In this document: positions 12,035 to 22,187 of the stretch, one piece after another
Position numbering within the stretch: position 1 is the stretch's first letter
How the letters are laid out: each line of letters starts with the position of its first letter
DNA from: Rhynchopus sp. YZ270_cl-10
Taxonomy: Eukaryota > Euglenozoa > Diplonemea > Diplonemida > Diplonemidae
Assembly (NCBI GenBank): GCA_964035575.1
Contig: OZ037836.1
Span: 2,046,001-2,110,000, forward strand
Direction of reading: 5' to 3'
Length of the DNA stretch: 64,000 bases
Position numbers and translations under genes: made by a program
The notes under the pieces: model-generated
Databases searched by the model: none
What the model was told of the DNA's origin: nothing
What the model saw: only the letters and a program-made list of their open reading frames with translations

Positions 12035-12736
12035 ACTGAAAAATAGCAAAAAACAAATAAAGAGACAAACTTCCTTTTTTGATAGATCTTCAAATGCTCT
12101 GGTAAATAAGGGGTGTTTGTGATCTGAGATGGGGAACGCGTTCATTATGTAAAGTTTGGATTCAACCTTTCTCCACCCCTTCCCGCGTTCGTGATGTTGG
12201 ATACCTACCCCATATGCCAAAGCCAAAAAGTACCTTTTTCATAGATGTGTGGGTCATGTGTTCGTATGCCACTCTGAGAACCAAAAATGCGAATCTCTCT
12301 CAGTTTTTTTTTTTTTTTTTGCCCTAGATATTTCAAAGATTATTTTTCTTCTTTTTTACTACTTTTGTTGAGCGGAAAGTATCACGTCGTTCACTCACCC
12401 CAACCGTGCTCCGTAAGCAGGGGGAGGGGGGTGAGGGAAGGCAAGTGGCACTTTTTGCTGTTTTTTGTGTCGTTTGTGCCGCACGTTAGACTTATTCTGC
12501 AAATCTGGAAACCAGTAATATGCCATTTTACGCGTTTGCCTCCCCACCCTCTAGACCCTCTTTCAGTCCCCATACCATAGAAATGATTGCTCCCTTCTCT
12601 TCCGCTCACGAAAATTTAAATATTGTATCTCAACCTTTCTTGCAAAAGCATTAACTTGGCCTGAACCGACAGCCTATTGAAGACGTCGTTGTGATTTTCC
12701 TCTCGCGACTTTCCACTGATTTTCCTCTCAACCGCG
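12035..12736. other. Intergenic DNA, nothing recognised
   Basis: T-rich DNA between the composite element and the first family A leader. No gene or repeat supported. Confidence 0.5.
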
Positions 12737-12894
12737 TGTGGTGACGTTTCTGCGTTCGTACGACCTCCACCAATGCTTTCCTCCACGCACTCCGTGCCTT
12801 CTTCCCACCATGATTGCCTCCTTCAGTGTTCTGATGTCCTCTCCTACTCCCACAACCCCACCACACAACAGAGCAACACAAAAAAGAAGCCAAA
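12737..12894 (+). promoter_or_regulatory. Conserved 5' leader of family A genes
   Basis: About 155 bases before the start are nearly identical before the starts at 34998 and 56067, and largely so before 40167. They are pyrimidine-rich and end CACACAACAG|AGCAACACAAAA before ATGG. The leader contains upstream ATGs (for example 12738) out of frame with the gene, which would hinder translation unless the mature 5' end lies close to the main start. The CAACAG site 25 bases before the ATG would solve this as a splice acceptor. Confidence 0.5.
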
Positions 12895-14157
12895 ATGGAC
12901 GTAACCATCAAGGGGTACGACGACAACTTGTTCATGATCGAGGTGGGTGTGGATGACACAACGGAGACGATGCGGCAGAAGGTGGCGTCTGCAGTGGGGT
13001 TGGCTGAGGACAGCTTCCACATGGGCTTCGGAGGGAAGGACGAAGGAGAGGACATCACGCAGCTGAGTGCTGGAGACACAATCATCCTCACGAAAACTAC
13101 GAAGTACGCAGCCCGAGCAGAGCTTCACGCGTTGGGTGAGACGGACATCACTGCAGAGCGGTTGGAGGACGTGGAGGATCCTGAGGTGGCGTGTTTGCTT
13201 CTGCAGGCGGAGGTTGCGACTGTCATTCCGGATAAGTTCTTGTCGGGTTCATCGTTTACGAGACTTGATCTGAGTGCTGTGTCGTGTGTGACGGAGGTTG
13301 GTGATAGCTTTTTGTACAGTTGTACAACGTTGACAAGCATCGACCTGTCTGGGTTGAGCAACGTGACGCGCATCGGTAGCTACTTTCTCTCCGACTGCAA
13401 AGGCTTAACCACTCTGGATCTTCCGCCACTCAGCAACTTGACGCACATCGGTGAAGGCTTTCTTGACGGCTGCAAAGGCTTAACCACTGTGGATCTTTCG
13501 CCATTCAGCAACTTGACCCGCATCGAGAGCTACTTTCTCTACGACTGCGAAGGCTTAACTACTCTGGATCTTTCACCACTCGGCAACGTGACAGAAATCG
13601 GTAAAGGCTTTCTCGACGGCTGCGATGGCTTAACCGCTCTGGATCTTAGACCACTCAGCAACGTGACAGAAATCGATGGCAACTTTCTCAGAGGCTGCGA
13701 AGGTTTAACCACTCTGGATCTTTCTCCACTCAGCAACTTGACGCGCATCACTAGAGGCTTTCTCGAGGGCTGCGAAGGCTTAACCACTCTGGATATTTCT
13801 CCACTCAGCAACTTGACGCACATCGATAGCTACTTTCTCACCGTCTGCAAGGGCTTAACCACTCTGGATCTTTCTCCACTCAGCAACTTGACAGAAATCA
13901 GTGAAGGCTTTCTCGACGAGTGCGAAGGCTTAACCACTCTGGATCTTTCTCCACTCAGCAGGGTTACGTTTGTTGGTTGCCAATTTCTTACGAACTGCAC
14001 TTCGTTGAAGAGTATTTACCTTACCGGCTGCAGCAGTGCTGTGTCAGACGCAGTAGTGAAGTGCGAGCTGAAGAAGCTTGTGGTTGAAGCATGTCCGAAA
14101 CGCAGCAGAGACGAATCCCCCGAGCAAGCACACAAACGGCAGAGACACGCACAATGA
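12895..14157 (+). CDS. UBL-LRR protein, family A, copy A1
   Basis: 420 residues. Residues 1-72 are ubiquitin-like: MDVTIKGYDDNLFMIEVGVD parallels the first hairpin of ubiquitin, followed by the helix and the 'I.QLSAGDTIILT' strand; there is no diglycine. A linker (about 80-120, TAERLEDVEDPEVACLLLQAE) leads to ten LRRs of 25 residues with consensus LTTLDLSPLSNLTxIxxxFLxxC, the BspA/LRR_5 type. A cap (YLTGCSSAVSDAVV) and a basic tail, PKRSRDESPEQAHKRQRHAQ, follow; the two basic clusters resemble a bipartite nuclear signal. This is the longest A copy. LRRs of this type bind proteins, and a fused UBL usually docks to ubiquitin-system partners; both roles are inferred here. No introns. Confidence 0.88.
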   Translation: MDVTIKGYDDNLFMIEVGVDDTTETMRQKVASAVGLAEDSFHMGFGGKDEGEDITQLSAGDTIILTKTTKYAARAELHALGETDITAERLEDVEDPEVACLLLQAEVATVIPDKFLSGSSFTRLDLSAVSCVTEVGDSFLYSCTTLTSIDLSGLSNVTRIGSYFLSDCKGLTTLDLPPLSNLTHIGEGFLDGCKGLTTVDLSPFSNLTRIESYFLYDCEGLTTLDLSPLGNVTEIGKGFLDGCDGLTALDLRPLSNVTEIDGNFLRGCEGLTTLDLSPLSNLTRITRGFLEGCEGLTTLDISPLSNLTHIDSYFLTVCKGLTTLDLSPLSNLTEISEGFLDECEGLTTLDLSPLSRVTFVGCQFLTNCTSLKSIYLTGCSSAVSDAVVKCELKKLVVEACPKRSRDESPEQAHKRQRHAQ

Positions 14158-14899
14158 CGATGAGGTGTGCTGCATAACGGGCTTCCTCAAGTCGCTCTTC
14201 CAACCAAAGCAGACATGGTGGCAGTTTAGTGAGGACACATCAGTTGGCAAATGTTTGTTTAATGTTTATGAGTGTAGCATCGGTTTGTAATGTGGTCCAC
14301 ATTTTTGTGGGAATTGTCAAGATCTTGATCACAAAGATGAAGATTTGGGCTGTGTGGAATGTTTGTCTTCTTTGCCTTGTCGGGTGTGTGCACTGTATGT
14401 GAAACAACTGTGGCTCTGCAGGTACATGCTCTGATGTCTATTCAGTGTGGTGTGTTGTGGTTTTGTTATGTTCTGTTATGTTTAGTTCATTTTAAAGCAT
14501 ATTCGGGGATGGTACATGGGGACAGGAAGGGTAACAAACAAGGTGGTCGCCCTTCTTTATTAGCACGCCATATGTTAGGGTTTTGTGCATTGCTTCTTTC
14601 ATTTGTTTTGCAGTCAGGCCAGCTTACTGCATGGGAGGGCTGCCACATCCAGGGGTGAGATGTGCTGCCTGTAAATGACTTCTCGAGTCCGCGAAGTGCA
14701 TTCATTTTGCAACTCCAACAGATGCAGAAGGAATGTGGGGGAGGACCTGGCACAGCACATGAACATCTGTACAGATGCTGTCACAAATATTCGGACAAAA
14801 ACAAAACAAAAGACCTCTCCCCTTGCAACTGTTTGTTGTCTCTTGCGTACTCTTACCCCCAATTGAAAACACCTGCACAAAACAGAGAGACACAAAACC
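14158..14899 (+). other. A1 3' flank joined to family B upstream region
   Basis: Bases 14158-14470 match the flanks after 35888, 41207 and 57182 and carry TCAAGATCTTGA. Bases 14485-14610 match 39015-39105. Bases 14735-14790 (GGGGGAGGACCTGGCACA...) resemble 31360-31390. From about 14800 the family B leader begins, pyrimidine-rich and ending AAAACAG|AGAGACACAAAACC before ATGG. No gene of its own is supported. Confidence 0.5.
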
Positions 14900-15187
14900 A
14901 TGGAAATATGTGTGAAGAGCTTTGACGGAGAGAAGTACACAGTCGAGGTGGGTGTGGATGATACAACTGCGGACATACGGCGGAAGGTGGCGTCTGCAGC
15001 AGAGTTGTGCGAAGACGGCTTTGACATGAGCTTCGGAGAGAAGCTGCTGGCCGAAGGAGACGACACGACGCAGCTGAGTGCTGGGGACACAGTTGTGCTG
15101 ACGAAGACGAAGTCGCAGAAGGACGACGCCATTGCAGCTCTTCGTGACTTGGGTGAGACAAGGCTGACGTCAGAGAGGTTCGAAGGT

Positions 15188-17931
15188 GGGGTTTTACCGA
15201 GCACCTCCACGAGGTGACCCCGGGCAACGCAGTGGACTGCGGCAAAGACTCGGAACAAGAAGAAAAAGAAGAACAACATCTGAAGTGCCTCATGGAATAC
15301 GAGGACCGCTAACTTCGCGACATGGTAGCTTTTTACGTGCTAGCCGAAGCCTGAACCCAAGACCTCCCTAGTAGGGGGGGCGCGTGATCACTCAGCAGTC
15401 AAACAACAACATTTGAAAGACCTCATGGAATACGAGGACCGCTAACTTCGACGACATGGTAGCTTTTACGTGCAAGCCGAAGCATGAACCTAAGACCTCC
15501 CTAGTAGGGGGGGCGCGTGATCACTCAGCAGACAAACTACATCATCAGAAATGCCTCATGGAATACGAGGACCGCTAACTTCGGCGACATGGTAGCTTTT
15601 ACGTGCAAGCCGAAGCCTGAACCTAAGACCTCCCTAGTAGGGGGGGCGCGTGATCACTCAGCAGTCAAACAACAACATCTGAAAGACCTCATGGAATACG
15701 AGGACCGCTAACTTCGACGACATGGTAGCTTTTACGTGCTAGCCGAAGCATGAACCTAAGACCTCCCTAGTAGGGGGGGCGCGTGATCACTCAGCAGACA
15801 AACTACAACATCTGAAAGACCTCATGGAATACGAGGACCGCTAACTTCGACGACATGGTAGCTTTTACGTGCAAGCCGAAGCATGAACCTAAGACCTCCC
15901 TAGTAGGGGGGGCGCGTGATCACTCAGCAGACAAACAACAACATCTGAAAGACCTCATGGAATACGAGGACCGCTAACTTCGACGACATGGTAGCTTTTA
16001 CGTGCTAGCCGAAGCATGAACCTAAGACCTCCCTAGTAGGGGGGGGCGCGTGATCACTCAGCAGACAAACAACAACATCTGAAAGACCTCATGGAATACG
16101 AGGACCGCTAACTTCGGCGACATGGTAGTTCTTTACGTGCAAGCCGAAGCATGAACCTAAGACCTCCCTAGTAGGGGGGGCGCGTGATCACTCAGCAGAC
16201 AAACAACAACATCTGAAAGACCTCATGGAATACGAGGACCGCTAACTTCGACGACATGGTAGCTTTTACGTGCTAGCCGAAGCATGAACCTAAGACCTCC
16301 CTAGTAGGGGGGGGCGCGTGATCACTCAGCAGACAAACAACAACATCTGAAAGACCTCATGGAATACGAGGACCGCTAACTTCGGCGACATGGTAGTTCT
16401 TTACGTGCAAGCCGAAGCATGAACCTAAGACCTCCCTAGTAGGGGGGGCGCGTGATCACTCAGCAGACAAACAACAACATCTGAAAGACCTCATGGAATA
16501 CGAGGACCGCTAACTTCGACGACATGGTAGCTTTTACGTGCTAGCCGAAGCATGAACCTAAGACCTCCCTAGTAGGGGGGGGCGCGTGATCACTCAGCAG
16601 ACAAACAACAACATCTGAAAGACCTCATGGAATACGAGGACCGCTAACTTCGACGACATGGTAGCTTTTACGTGCAAGCCGAAGCATGAACCTAAGACCT
16701 CCCTAGTAGGGGGGGCGCGTGATCACTCAGCAGACAAACTACATCAGAAATGCCTCATGGAATACGAGGACCGCTAACTTCGACGACATGGTAGCTTTTA
16801 CGTGCTAGCCGAAGCATGAACCTAAGACCTCCCTAGTAGGGGGGGGCGCGTGATCACTCAGCAGTCAAACAACAACATCTGAAAGACCTCATGGAATACG
16901 AGGACCGCTAACTTCGACGACATGGTAGCTTTTTTCGTGCAAGCCGAAGCATGAACCTAAGACCTCCCTAGTAGGGGGGGCGCGTGATCACTCAGCAGTC
17001 AAACAACAACATCTGAAAGACCTCATGGAATACGAGGACCGCTAACTTCGGCGACATGGTAGCTTTTTTCGTGCAAGCCGAAGCATGAACCTAAGACCTC
17101 CCTAGTAGGGGGGGCGCGTGATCACTCAGCAGTCAAACAACAACATCTGAAAGACCTCATGGAATACGAGGACCGCTAACTTCGGCGACATGGTAGCTTT
17201 TTTCGTGCAAGCCGAAGCATGAACCTAAGACCTCCCTAGTAGGGGGGGCGCGTGATCACTCAGCAGACAAACAACATCATCAGAAATGCCTCATGGAATA
17301 CGAGGACCGCTAACTTCGACTACATGGTAGTTCTTTACGTGCAAGCCGAAGCCTGAACCTAAGACCTCCCTAGTAGGGGGGGCGCGTGATCACTCAGCAG
17401 TCAAACAACAACATCTGAAAGACCTCATGGAATACGAGGACCGCTAACTTCGGCGACATGGTAGCTTTTACGTGCTAGCCGAAGCATGAACCTAAGACCT
17501 CCCTAGTAGGGGGGGCGCGTGATCACTCAGCAGACAAACTACAACATCAGAAACGATGCCCATGGAATATGAGGCAATTCTTAGTATTTTACCTTTTTCG
17601 TGTATTTCAATCTTGGTCAACGACATTCTTGTTTTTAAAACATTGTTTTTCAGTTACTATAGCGACGCGTAAGCCCAAATGGCTCTGTTGCTGTTCATTG
17701 CTTTTCCTTTTCAAGTTGATACAAGATTTTTTATTTTATTTTAAGTTGGTTCAGCCTCGCGTCAGCCCATTGGCGCTGTCGCTGAACCCAAACATTTTCC
17801 TTTTCTTTGTTCGGTTTTTGGCCCGTGAGACCCAGTGTTACTGCAATACTGGGTTCGCGAGCCTGAAGCCAGGGGTGGCTGCATTCCTTTTCGGACCGGG
17901 GTGCTCCATCCTATTTTTAAAAAACGTTTAC
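15188..17931. mobile_element. Insertion in B1 carrying a satellite array
   Basis: Flanked by 20-base direct repeats of host sequence. It starts GGGGTTTTACCGAGCACC, holds the 133-bp satellite, then about 360 bases of unique T-rich sequence, and ends in TTTTTAAAAAACGTTTAC. A short GAGCACC/GGTGCTC inversion lies near the two ends, but there are no long terminal inverted repeats. No transposase or reverse transcriptase frame is seen. The 170-residue frame at 17569-18081 crosses into B1 in the wrong phase and is not called. Confidence 0.55.
15289..17560. repeat. 133-bp satellite, about 17 tandem copies
   Basis: Units begin at 15289, 15422, 15555, 15688, 15821, 15954, 16088 and so on to 17420, with a degenerate end near 17552. 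Each contains CTCATGGAATACGAGGACCG, GACATGGTAGC, the near-palindrome CCTCCCTAGTAGGGGGG and GCGTGATCACTCAGCAG. Units differ by few bases, with variants (TTTTACGTGC, TTCTTTACGTGC, TTTTTTCGTGC) grouped in neighbouring copies, as expected from recent unequal exchange. The unit is not a multiple of three and is non-coding. Confidence 0.93.
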
Positions 17932-18515
17932 CGTCAGAGAGGTTCGAAGGTCTTGCAGATCCCAAGCTGGTTCATTTGTTTCTGCAGGCGGAGGTTGTTA
18001 CTGAGATCCCCGATGAATTATTGCGAGGGGTCGTGTTCTCAGAACTTGATCTCAGTGGTGTGTCAGGTGTTACCTGTGTAGGTTACAACTTCCTCCAATA
18101 CTGCCCTTCATTGCACACAGCTGACTTATCTGGGTGGAACAATGTGACGCGGGTTGGGCACTCTTTTCTCTCCATCTGCAGCACATTGCGAAGCCTTGAC
18201 TTGTCTGGGTGGAACACTGTGACGCACGTAGGAGACTTCTTTCTCTGCAACTGCACCTCATTGACCACACTGGATATTTCAGGGTGGAACAATGTGACGC
18301 ATGTTGGGACCTGTTTCCTCACCAAATGCACTTCATTGCAAACCCTTGACCTATCTGGGTTAACGACTGTTCAGCACATTGGGACAGGCTTCCTGTATGG
18401 ATGCAAAATACGTACAAGCAGCATCAACGTCACCGGATCGAGCAGTGTTGTGTCAGAATATGTGCAGAGTCGTAACCTCGTGGATAAAATCAAGCACCAA
18501 TGTGTGTGCATGTGA

Positions 18516-19178
18516 GGCATGTGCATCTTTCGAGAGGCTAGGTACTCATTGCGATGTTCAGAGAACGAATTTTACATTGCACGTTGCACTTTGCCCTTAC
18601 CAAAACTAACGTCGCTTTTGACCGTTCTTTTGCTTTCCCAAGCTTCAAAGGTTAAAAAGAACGAGCGAAGAATAAATCATAGCTGGTGATGTTTTATACC
18701 CGATTCTTTGCCTCCTCGCGTGCGTACAGTGCTGCAACCAAGCATGTTGTCGCAGCCAGTATTTTTGTGCACTATTTGGGTTGGACCCCTGTAGTCATGA
18801 TAAAAGCGATGACGCCATTGAGCGACTCATAGGCGCATGAGTGATAGACGTTGTCGCTGTGGTATCCCGCCTCGCAGAGGAAGGTGTTTTTGACACAGCA
18901 ACTTCGTGAGTTAGTATCGGTCTGTGAATCAAATTGAAAACGGCGTGTTTGCGCGTCATATCGCAGAGGATAGAGAAACTGAAAAGTATTGAAAATAACA
19001 GAAGTATGGTGCCAAGTTCACAAGGAACAGATAGTGGAGCACATCCTCTGTCCACATTACTATAACGAAGCTTTCAAAAACAAAACAAAAGACCTCTCCC
19101 CTTGTAACTGTTTGTTGTCTCTTGCGTACTCTCACCCCCAATTGAAAACACCTGCACAAAACAGAGAGACACAAAACC
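18516..19178 (+). other. Spacer between B1 and B2
   Basis: Starts with the conserved B 3' flank (GGCATGTGCATCTTTCGAGAG...), then AAAAAGAACGAGCGAAGAATAA. The TTAA at 18652-18655 is the uninterrupted equivalent of the piggyBac target after B2. From about 18780 comes the conserved B upstream module (ATAAAAGCGATGACGCC... GTATCGGTCTG...), ending in the leader and ACCATGG. Confidence 0.6.
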
Positions 19179-20105
19179 ATGGAAATATGTGTGAAGAGCT
19201 TTGACGGAGAGAAGTACACAGTCGAGGTGGGTGTGGATGATACAACTGCGGACATACGGCGGAAGGTGGCGACTGCAGCAGAGTTGTGCGAAGACGGCTT
19301 TGACATGAGCTTCGGAGAGAAGGTGCTGGCCGAAGGAGACTACATCACGCAGCTGAGTGCTGGGGACACAGTTGTGCTGACGAAGACGAAGTCGCAGAAG
19401 GACGACGCCATTGCAGCTCTTCGTGACTTGGGTGAGACAAGGCTGACGTCAGAGAGGTTCCAAGGTCTGAGAGATCCCAAGCTGGTTCATTTGTTTCTGC
19501 AGGCGGAAGTTGTGACTGAGATCCCCGATAAATTCTTGTCAGGTGGCACGTTCTCAGAACTTGATCTCAGTGGTGTGCCAGGTGTTACCTGTATAGGTTA
19601 CACCGTTTTCCAATTCTGCAGCGTATTGCACACCGCTGATTTATCTGGGTGGAGCAATGTGACGTACATTGGGATGTACTTCCTCTCCATCTGCAGCACA
19701 TTGCGAACCCTTGACTTGTCTGGGTGGAACAATGTGAGGCACGTAGGGGACTTCTTCCTCTGCAACTGCACCTCATTGACCACACTGGATATTTCTGGGT
19801 GGAACAGTGTGACGCGGGTTGGTGATTACTTTCTCTCCAACTGCACCTCATTGACCACGCTGGATATTTCTGGGTGGAACAATGTGACGCATGTTGGGAT
19901 ATGTTTCCTCACCAAATGTACTTCATTGCAAACCCTTGACTTATCTGGGTTGACGACTGTTCAGCACATTGAGGAAGGCTTCCTAAAAGGATGTAAAATA
20001 CCCACAAGCAGCATCAACGTCACGGGATCGAGCAGTGTTGTGTCAGAATATGTGCAGAGCCCTAACCTCGTGGACAAAATCAAGCACAAATGTGTGTGCA
20101 TGTGA
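19179..20105 (+). CDS. UBL-LRR protein, family B, copy B2
   Basis: 308 residues. Residues 1-69 are ubiquitin-like (MEICVKSFDGEKYTVEVGVD, compare the first hairpin of ubiquitin, then the helix and QLSAGDTVVLTK). The linker is DDAIAALRDLGETRLTSERF...DPKLVHLFLQAEVVTEIP. Six LRR units follow with consensus LxTLDLSGWNNVTxVGxxFLxxC. The end is a cap (INVTGSSSVVSEYVQS) and KIKHKCVCM. CVCM fits the C-a-a-X form with M last, usual for farnesylation, next to basic residues and a second Cys, so membrane anchoring is plausible but unproven. The start is in ACCATGG and conserved in all copies. The N-terminal 100 codons are almost identical between B copies, while the repeats vary. Confidence 0.9.
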   Translation: MEICVKSFDGEKYTVEVGVDDTTADIRRKVATAAELCEDGFDMSFGEKVLAEGDYITQLSAGDTVVLTKTKSQKDDAIAALRDLGETRLTSERFQGLRDPKLVHLFLQAEVVTEIPDKFLSGGTFSELDLSGVPGVTCIGYTVFQFCSVLHTADLSGWSNVTYIGMYFLSICSTLRTLDLSGWNNVRHVGDFFLCNCTSLTTLDISGWNSVTRVGDYFLSNCTSLTTLDISGWNNVTHVGICFLTKCTSLQTLDLSGLTTVQHIEEGFLKGCKIPTSSINVTGSSSVVSEYVQSPNLVDKIKHKCVCM

Positions 20106-20241
20106 GGCATGTGCATCTTTCGAGAGGCTAGACGCTCATTGCGATGTTCAGAGAAGGACTTTTACATTGCACGTTGCACTTTGCCCTTACCAGAGCTAGC
20201 CTCGCTTTTGACCGTTCTTTTGCTTTCCGAACCCTCAAGGC
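20106..20241 (+). other. Conserved 3' flank of B2
   Basis: GGCATGTGCATCTTTCGAGAGGCTA and the following 100 bases are repeated after every family B stop codon (18516, 23172, 25017, 27586, 29506, 33353, 55085). Probably 3'-UTR carried along with gene duplication. Confidence 0.6.
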
Positions 20242-21459
20242 TTAACCCTTTAAGGACCGTTCAGGTTTTTGGATTTTGGGGGTCAACTCTCCCCCGGCAG
20301 TAAAATATTAAGTGATAATTTTTTTTGACCAAATCTGGCGGCATTTGAAAGATTTTGCACAAATCTTTCCAACGGAATCAAAAAATCGAAAAATCGAAAA
20401 TCATCTATTTTTTTTAGAGTGGTGCGAGACTTTTATTTTTGAGATTTTTTCTGAACAAAAAAATTTATTGATAAACTCCCCGACATTATTTCAACTCGAA
20501 AACGGCGTATTTTGAAAGATCTGTTCAAAATCTTTGAAAATAAAAAAAAATTCGATAAGAAAGTCGGAGTAGAAATTTTCTGAAACAGCTGCACAAGGTT
20601 AGCAGCAATATTGAAATACATGAGTTGTTAAAGATTTGCCTTAAACACGTGTATATCTGTAAGAAACAGTACAAAAAGTGATCAAACCTCTTCCCATTCC
20701 TCACCTTCCTTCTCTTTGGAGCTTCTGGAGTATCCGGAAGCGTCACAAAAAGCGATGACCGTGTTCCCGGCATTGCCGATGCTCGCGTTGTCCACCTGTT
20801 CTCAGCAATAAGCTGCTTCGCCAGTTCACACTTGAACACACTAAGCGATACCTTCTGTTGCTGAGAGCGTTGCAGAGGGAGAAGGCATTCTGCGCGGACT
20901 CCAAGAAATACCAAAACACTTTCGGTACCAAACTTTAGTCTTGAAGTCCCGGCAGGCTAGCGCTGGTCCGACCGATCGATCCCTCCCATGTGGGAGTTGA
21001 AGACATGTCGAAGACATTATCCGTGGGTGAAAATGGGGGAAATCCCAAAGTGAAATGGTACCCCTAACCCCTCCTGTTGATGAGGCTGACATATGGGTAT
21101 GTCAAAATAAATTTATTTTTGCTTCTTTGGAAAGATTTGTCACAAAATCTTCCAAAGAACCAAAAATCAATTAGAAATCCGTAGTGGACACCCTCTAAAA
21201 TTTTTTTGTGATTTGAAGTGCCTCCGATCCGTAAAAATCCGAAAAATCCCAACAAAAGTGAAATAGTACCCCAAATCTCTCCTGTCGGTGATGGTGCTGG
21301 GGGGTGTCAAAAAAAATCAAAACTTGCGTATTTTGAAAGATTTGCAACAAATCTTTCCAAAGAAGAAAAAATCGATTTGAAATATGAAGTAGACATATCC
21401 TTAGGTATTTACGTGACCTTGAAGTGGCAATGGATTGCCTATGGTCCTTAAAGGGTTAA
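20242..21459 (-). mobile_element. piggyBac-type DNA transposon relic with TTAA target duplication
   Basis: TTAA at 20242-20245 and 21456-21459 brackets perfect 13-base inverted ends CCCTTTAAGGACC (20246-20258 and 21443-21455). TTAA targets with CCC-type ends are the hallmark of piggyBac. On the minus strand near 20959-20994 the sequence codes NSHMGGIDRSDQR, matching the conserved piggyBac motif that holds the last catalytic Asp, and further on (about 20750-20940) remnants similar to the family's C-terminal part, including LAKQLIAENRW. The reading frame is broken and the element, about 1.2 kb, is shorter than a full transposon, so it is an inactive deletion derivative. The equivalent spacer after B1 shows the empty TTAA site. 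Confidence 0.85.
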
Positions 21460-22187
21460 TGGAACGAGCGAAGAATAAAACATAGCTGGTGATGTTTTAT
21501 ACCCAATTCTTTGCCTCCTCGCGTGCGTACAGTGCTGCAACCAAGCATGTTGTTGTCGCAGCCAGTATTTTTGTGCATTATTTCCACCAACGTATTTTTG
21601 TGTTTTTTTACACGACCATTCTGTGCTAAGACCTAAGCCTGCTCGGTGGCCCCTGCACAACTTGCTTTGTGCCCATTGATCGTTCAAGGTTTCGTTTTTT
21701 GGTCCCAGAGTGGAAACAAAACAGCACCATTTCCCTCTACATTTTGTGTTCTCAGCTTTTTGTGTTGTGAGAGAAATGTGCAGGGTTGGACCCCTGTAGT
21801 CATGATAAAAGCGATGACGCCATTGAGCGACTCATAGGCGCATGAGTGATAGACGTTGTCGCTGTGGTATCCCGCCTCGCAGAGGAAGGTGTTTTTTGAC
21901 ACAGCAACTTCGTGAGTCAGTATCGGTCTGCGAATCTAATTGAAAACGGCGTGTTTGCGCGTCATATCGCAGAGGATAGAGAAACTGAAAAGTCATGAAA
22001 ATAACAAAAGTATGGTACCAAGTTCACAAGGAACACATAGTGGAGCACATTCTCGGGTGTCCCCACTAATGCAACGAAGTTTTCAAAAACAAAACAAAAG
22101 ACCTCTCCCCTTGTAACTGTTTGTTGTCTCTTGCGCACTCTCACCCCCAATTGAAAACACCTGCACAAAACAGAGAGACACAAAACC
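21460..22187 (+). other. Spacer and upstream module of B3
   Basis: Continuation of the spacer interrupted by the piggyBac relic (GAACGAGCGAAGAATAAAACATAGC...), then the B upstream module from about 21785 and the leader ending AAAACAG|AGAGACACAAAACC. Within it, TCGGGTGTCCCCACTAATGCAACGAAG-type sequence at about 22053-22080 recurs before other B genes. No separate gene. Confidence 0.55.

Larger units (their letters stand above)
14900..18515 (+). pseudogene. UBL-LRR family B, copy B1, split by a 2.76-kb insertion
   Basis: The UBL and linker are coded at 14900-15187; the frame then runs into foreign sequence and stops at 15217. The rest of the gene resumes at 17932 with a second copy of the same 20 bases (CGTCAGAGAGGTTCGAAGGT, 15168-15187 and 17932-17951) and reads LADPKLVHLF... 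through five LRRs to CVCM and the stop at 18515. Removing the insert with one 20-base copy restores the frame exactly. Two GT...AG pairs fit within the duplicated edges (15178...17941 and 15186...17949), so removal as an intron is possible. If not spliced, the gene is broken. The downstream half is otherwise intact, so the insertion looks recent or tolerated. Confidence 0.7.

Noticed and set aside
15289-17560. 133-bp units as a CRISPR array or tRNA array
   Set aside because: No unique spacers between short repeats; the whole unit repeats. A weak A/B-box resemblance on the minus strand does not fold into a tRNA.
17569-18081. 170-residue frame at the end of the B1 insertion
   Set aside because: Low-complexity Phe/Leu-rich sequence that crosses into B1 out of phase; no domain.
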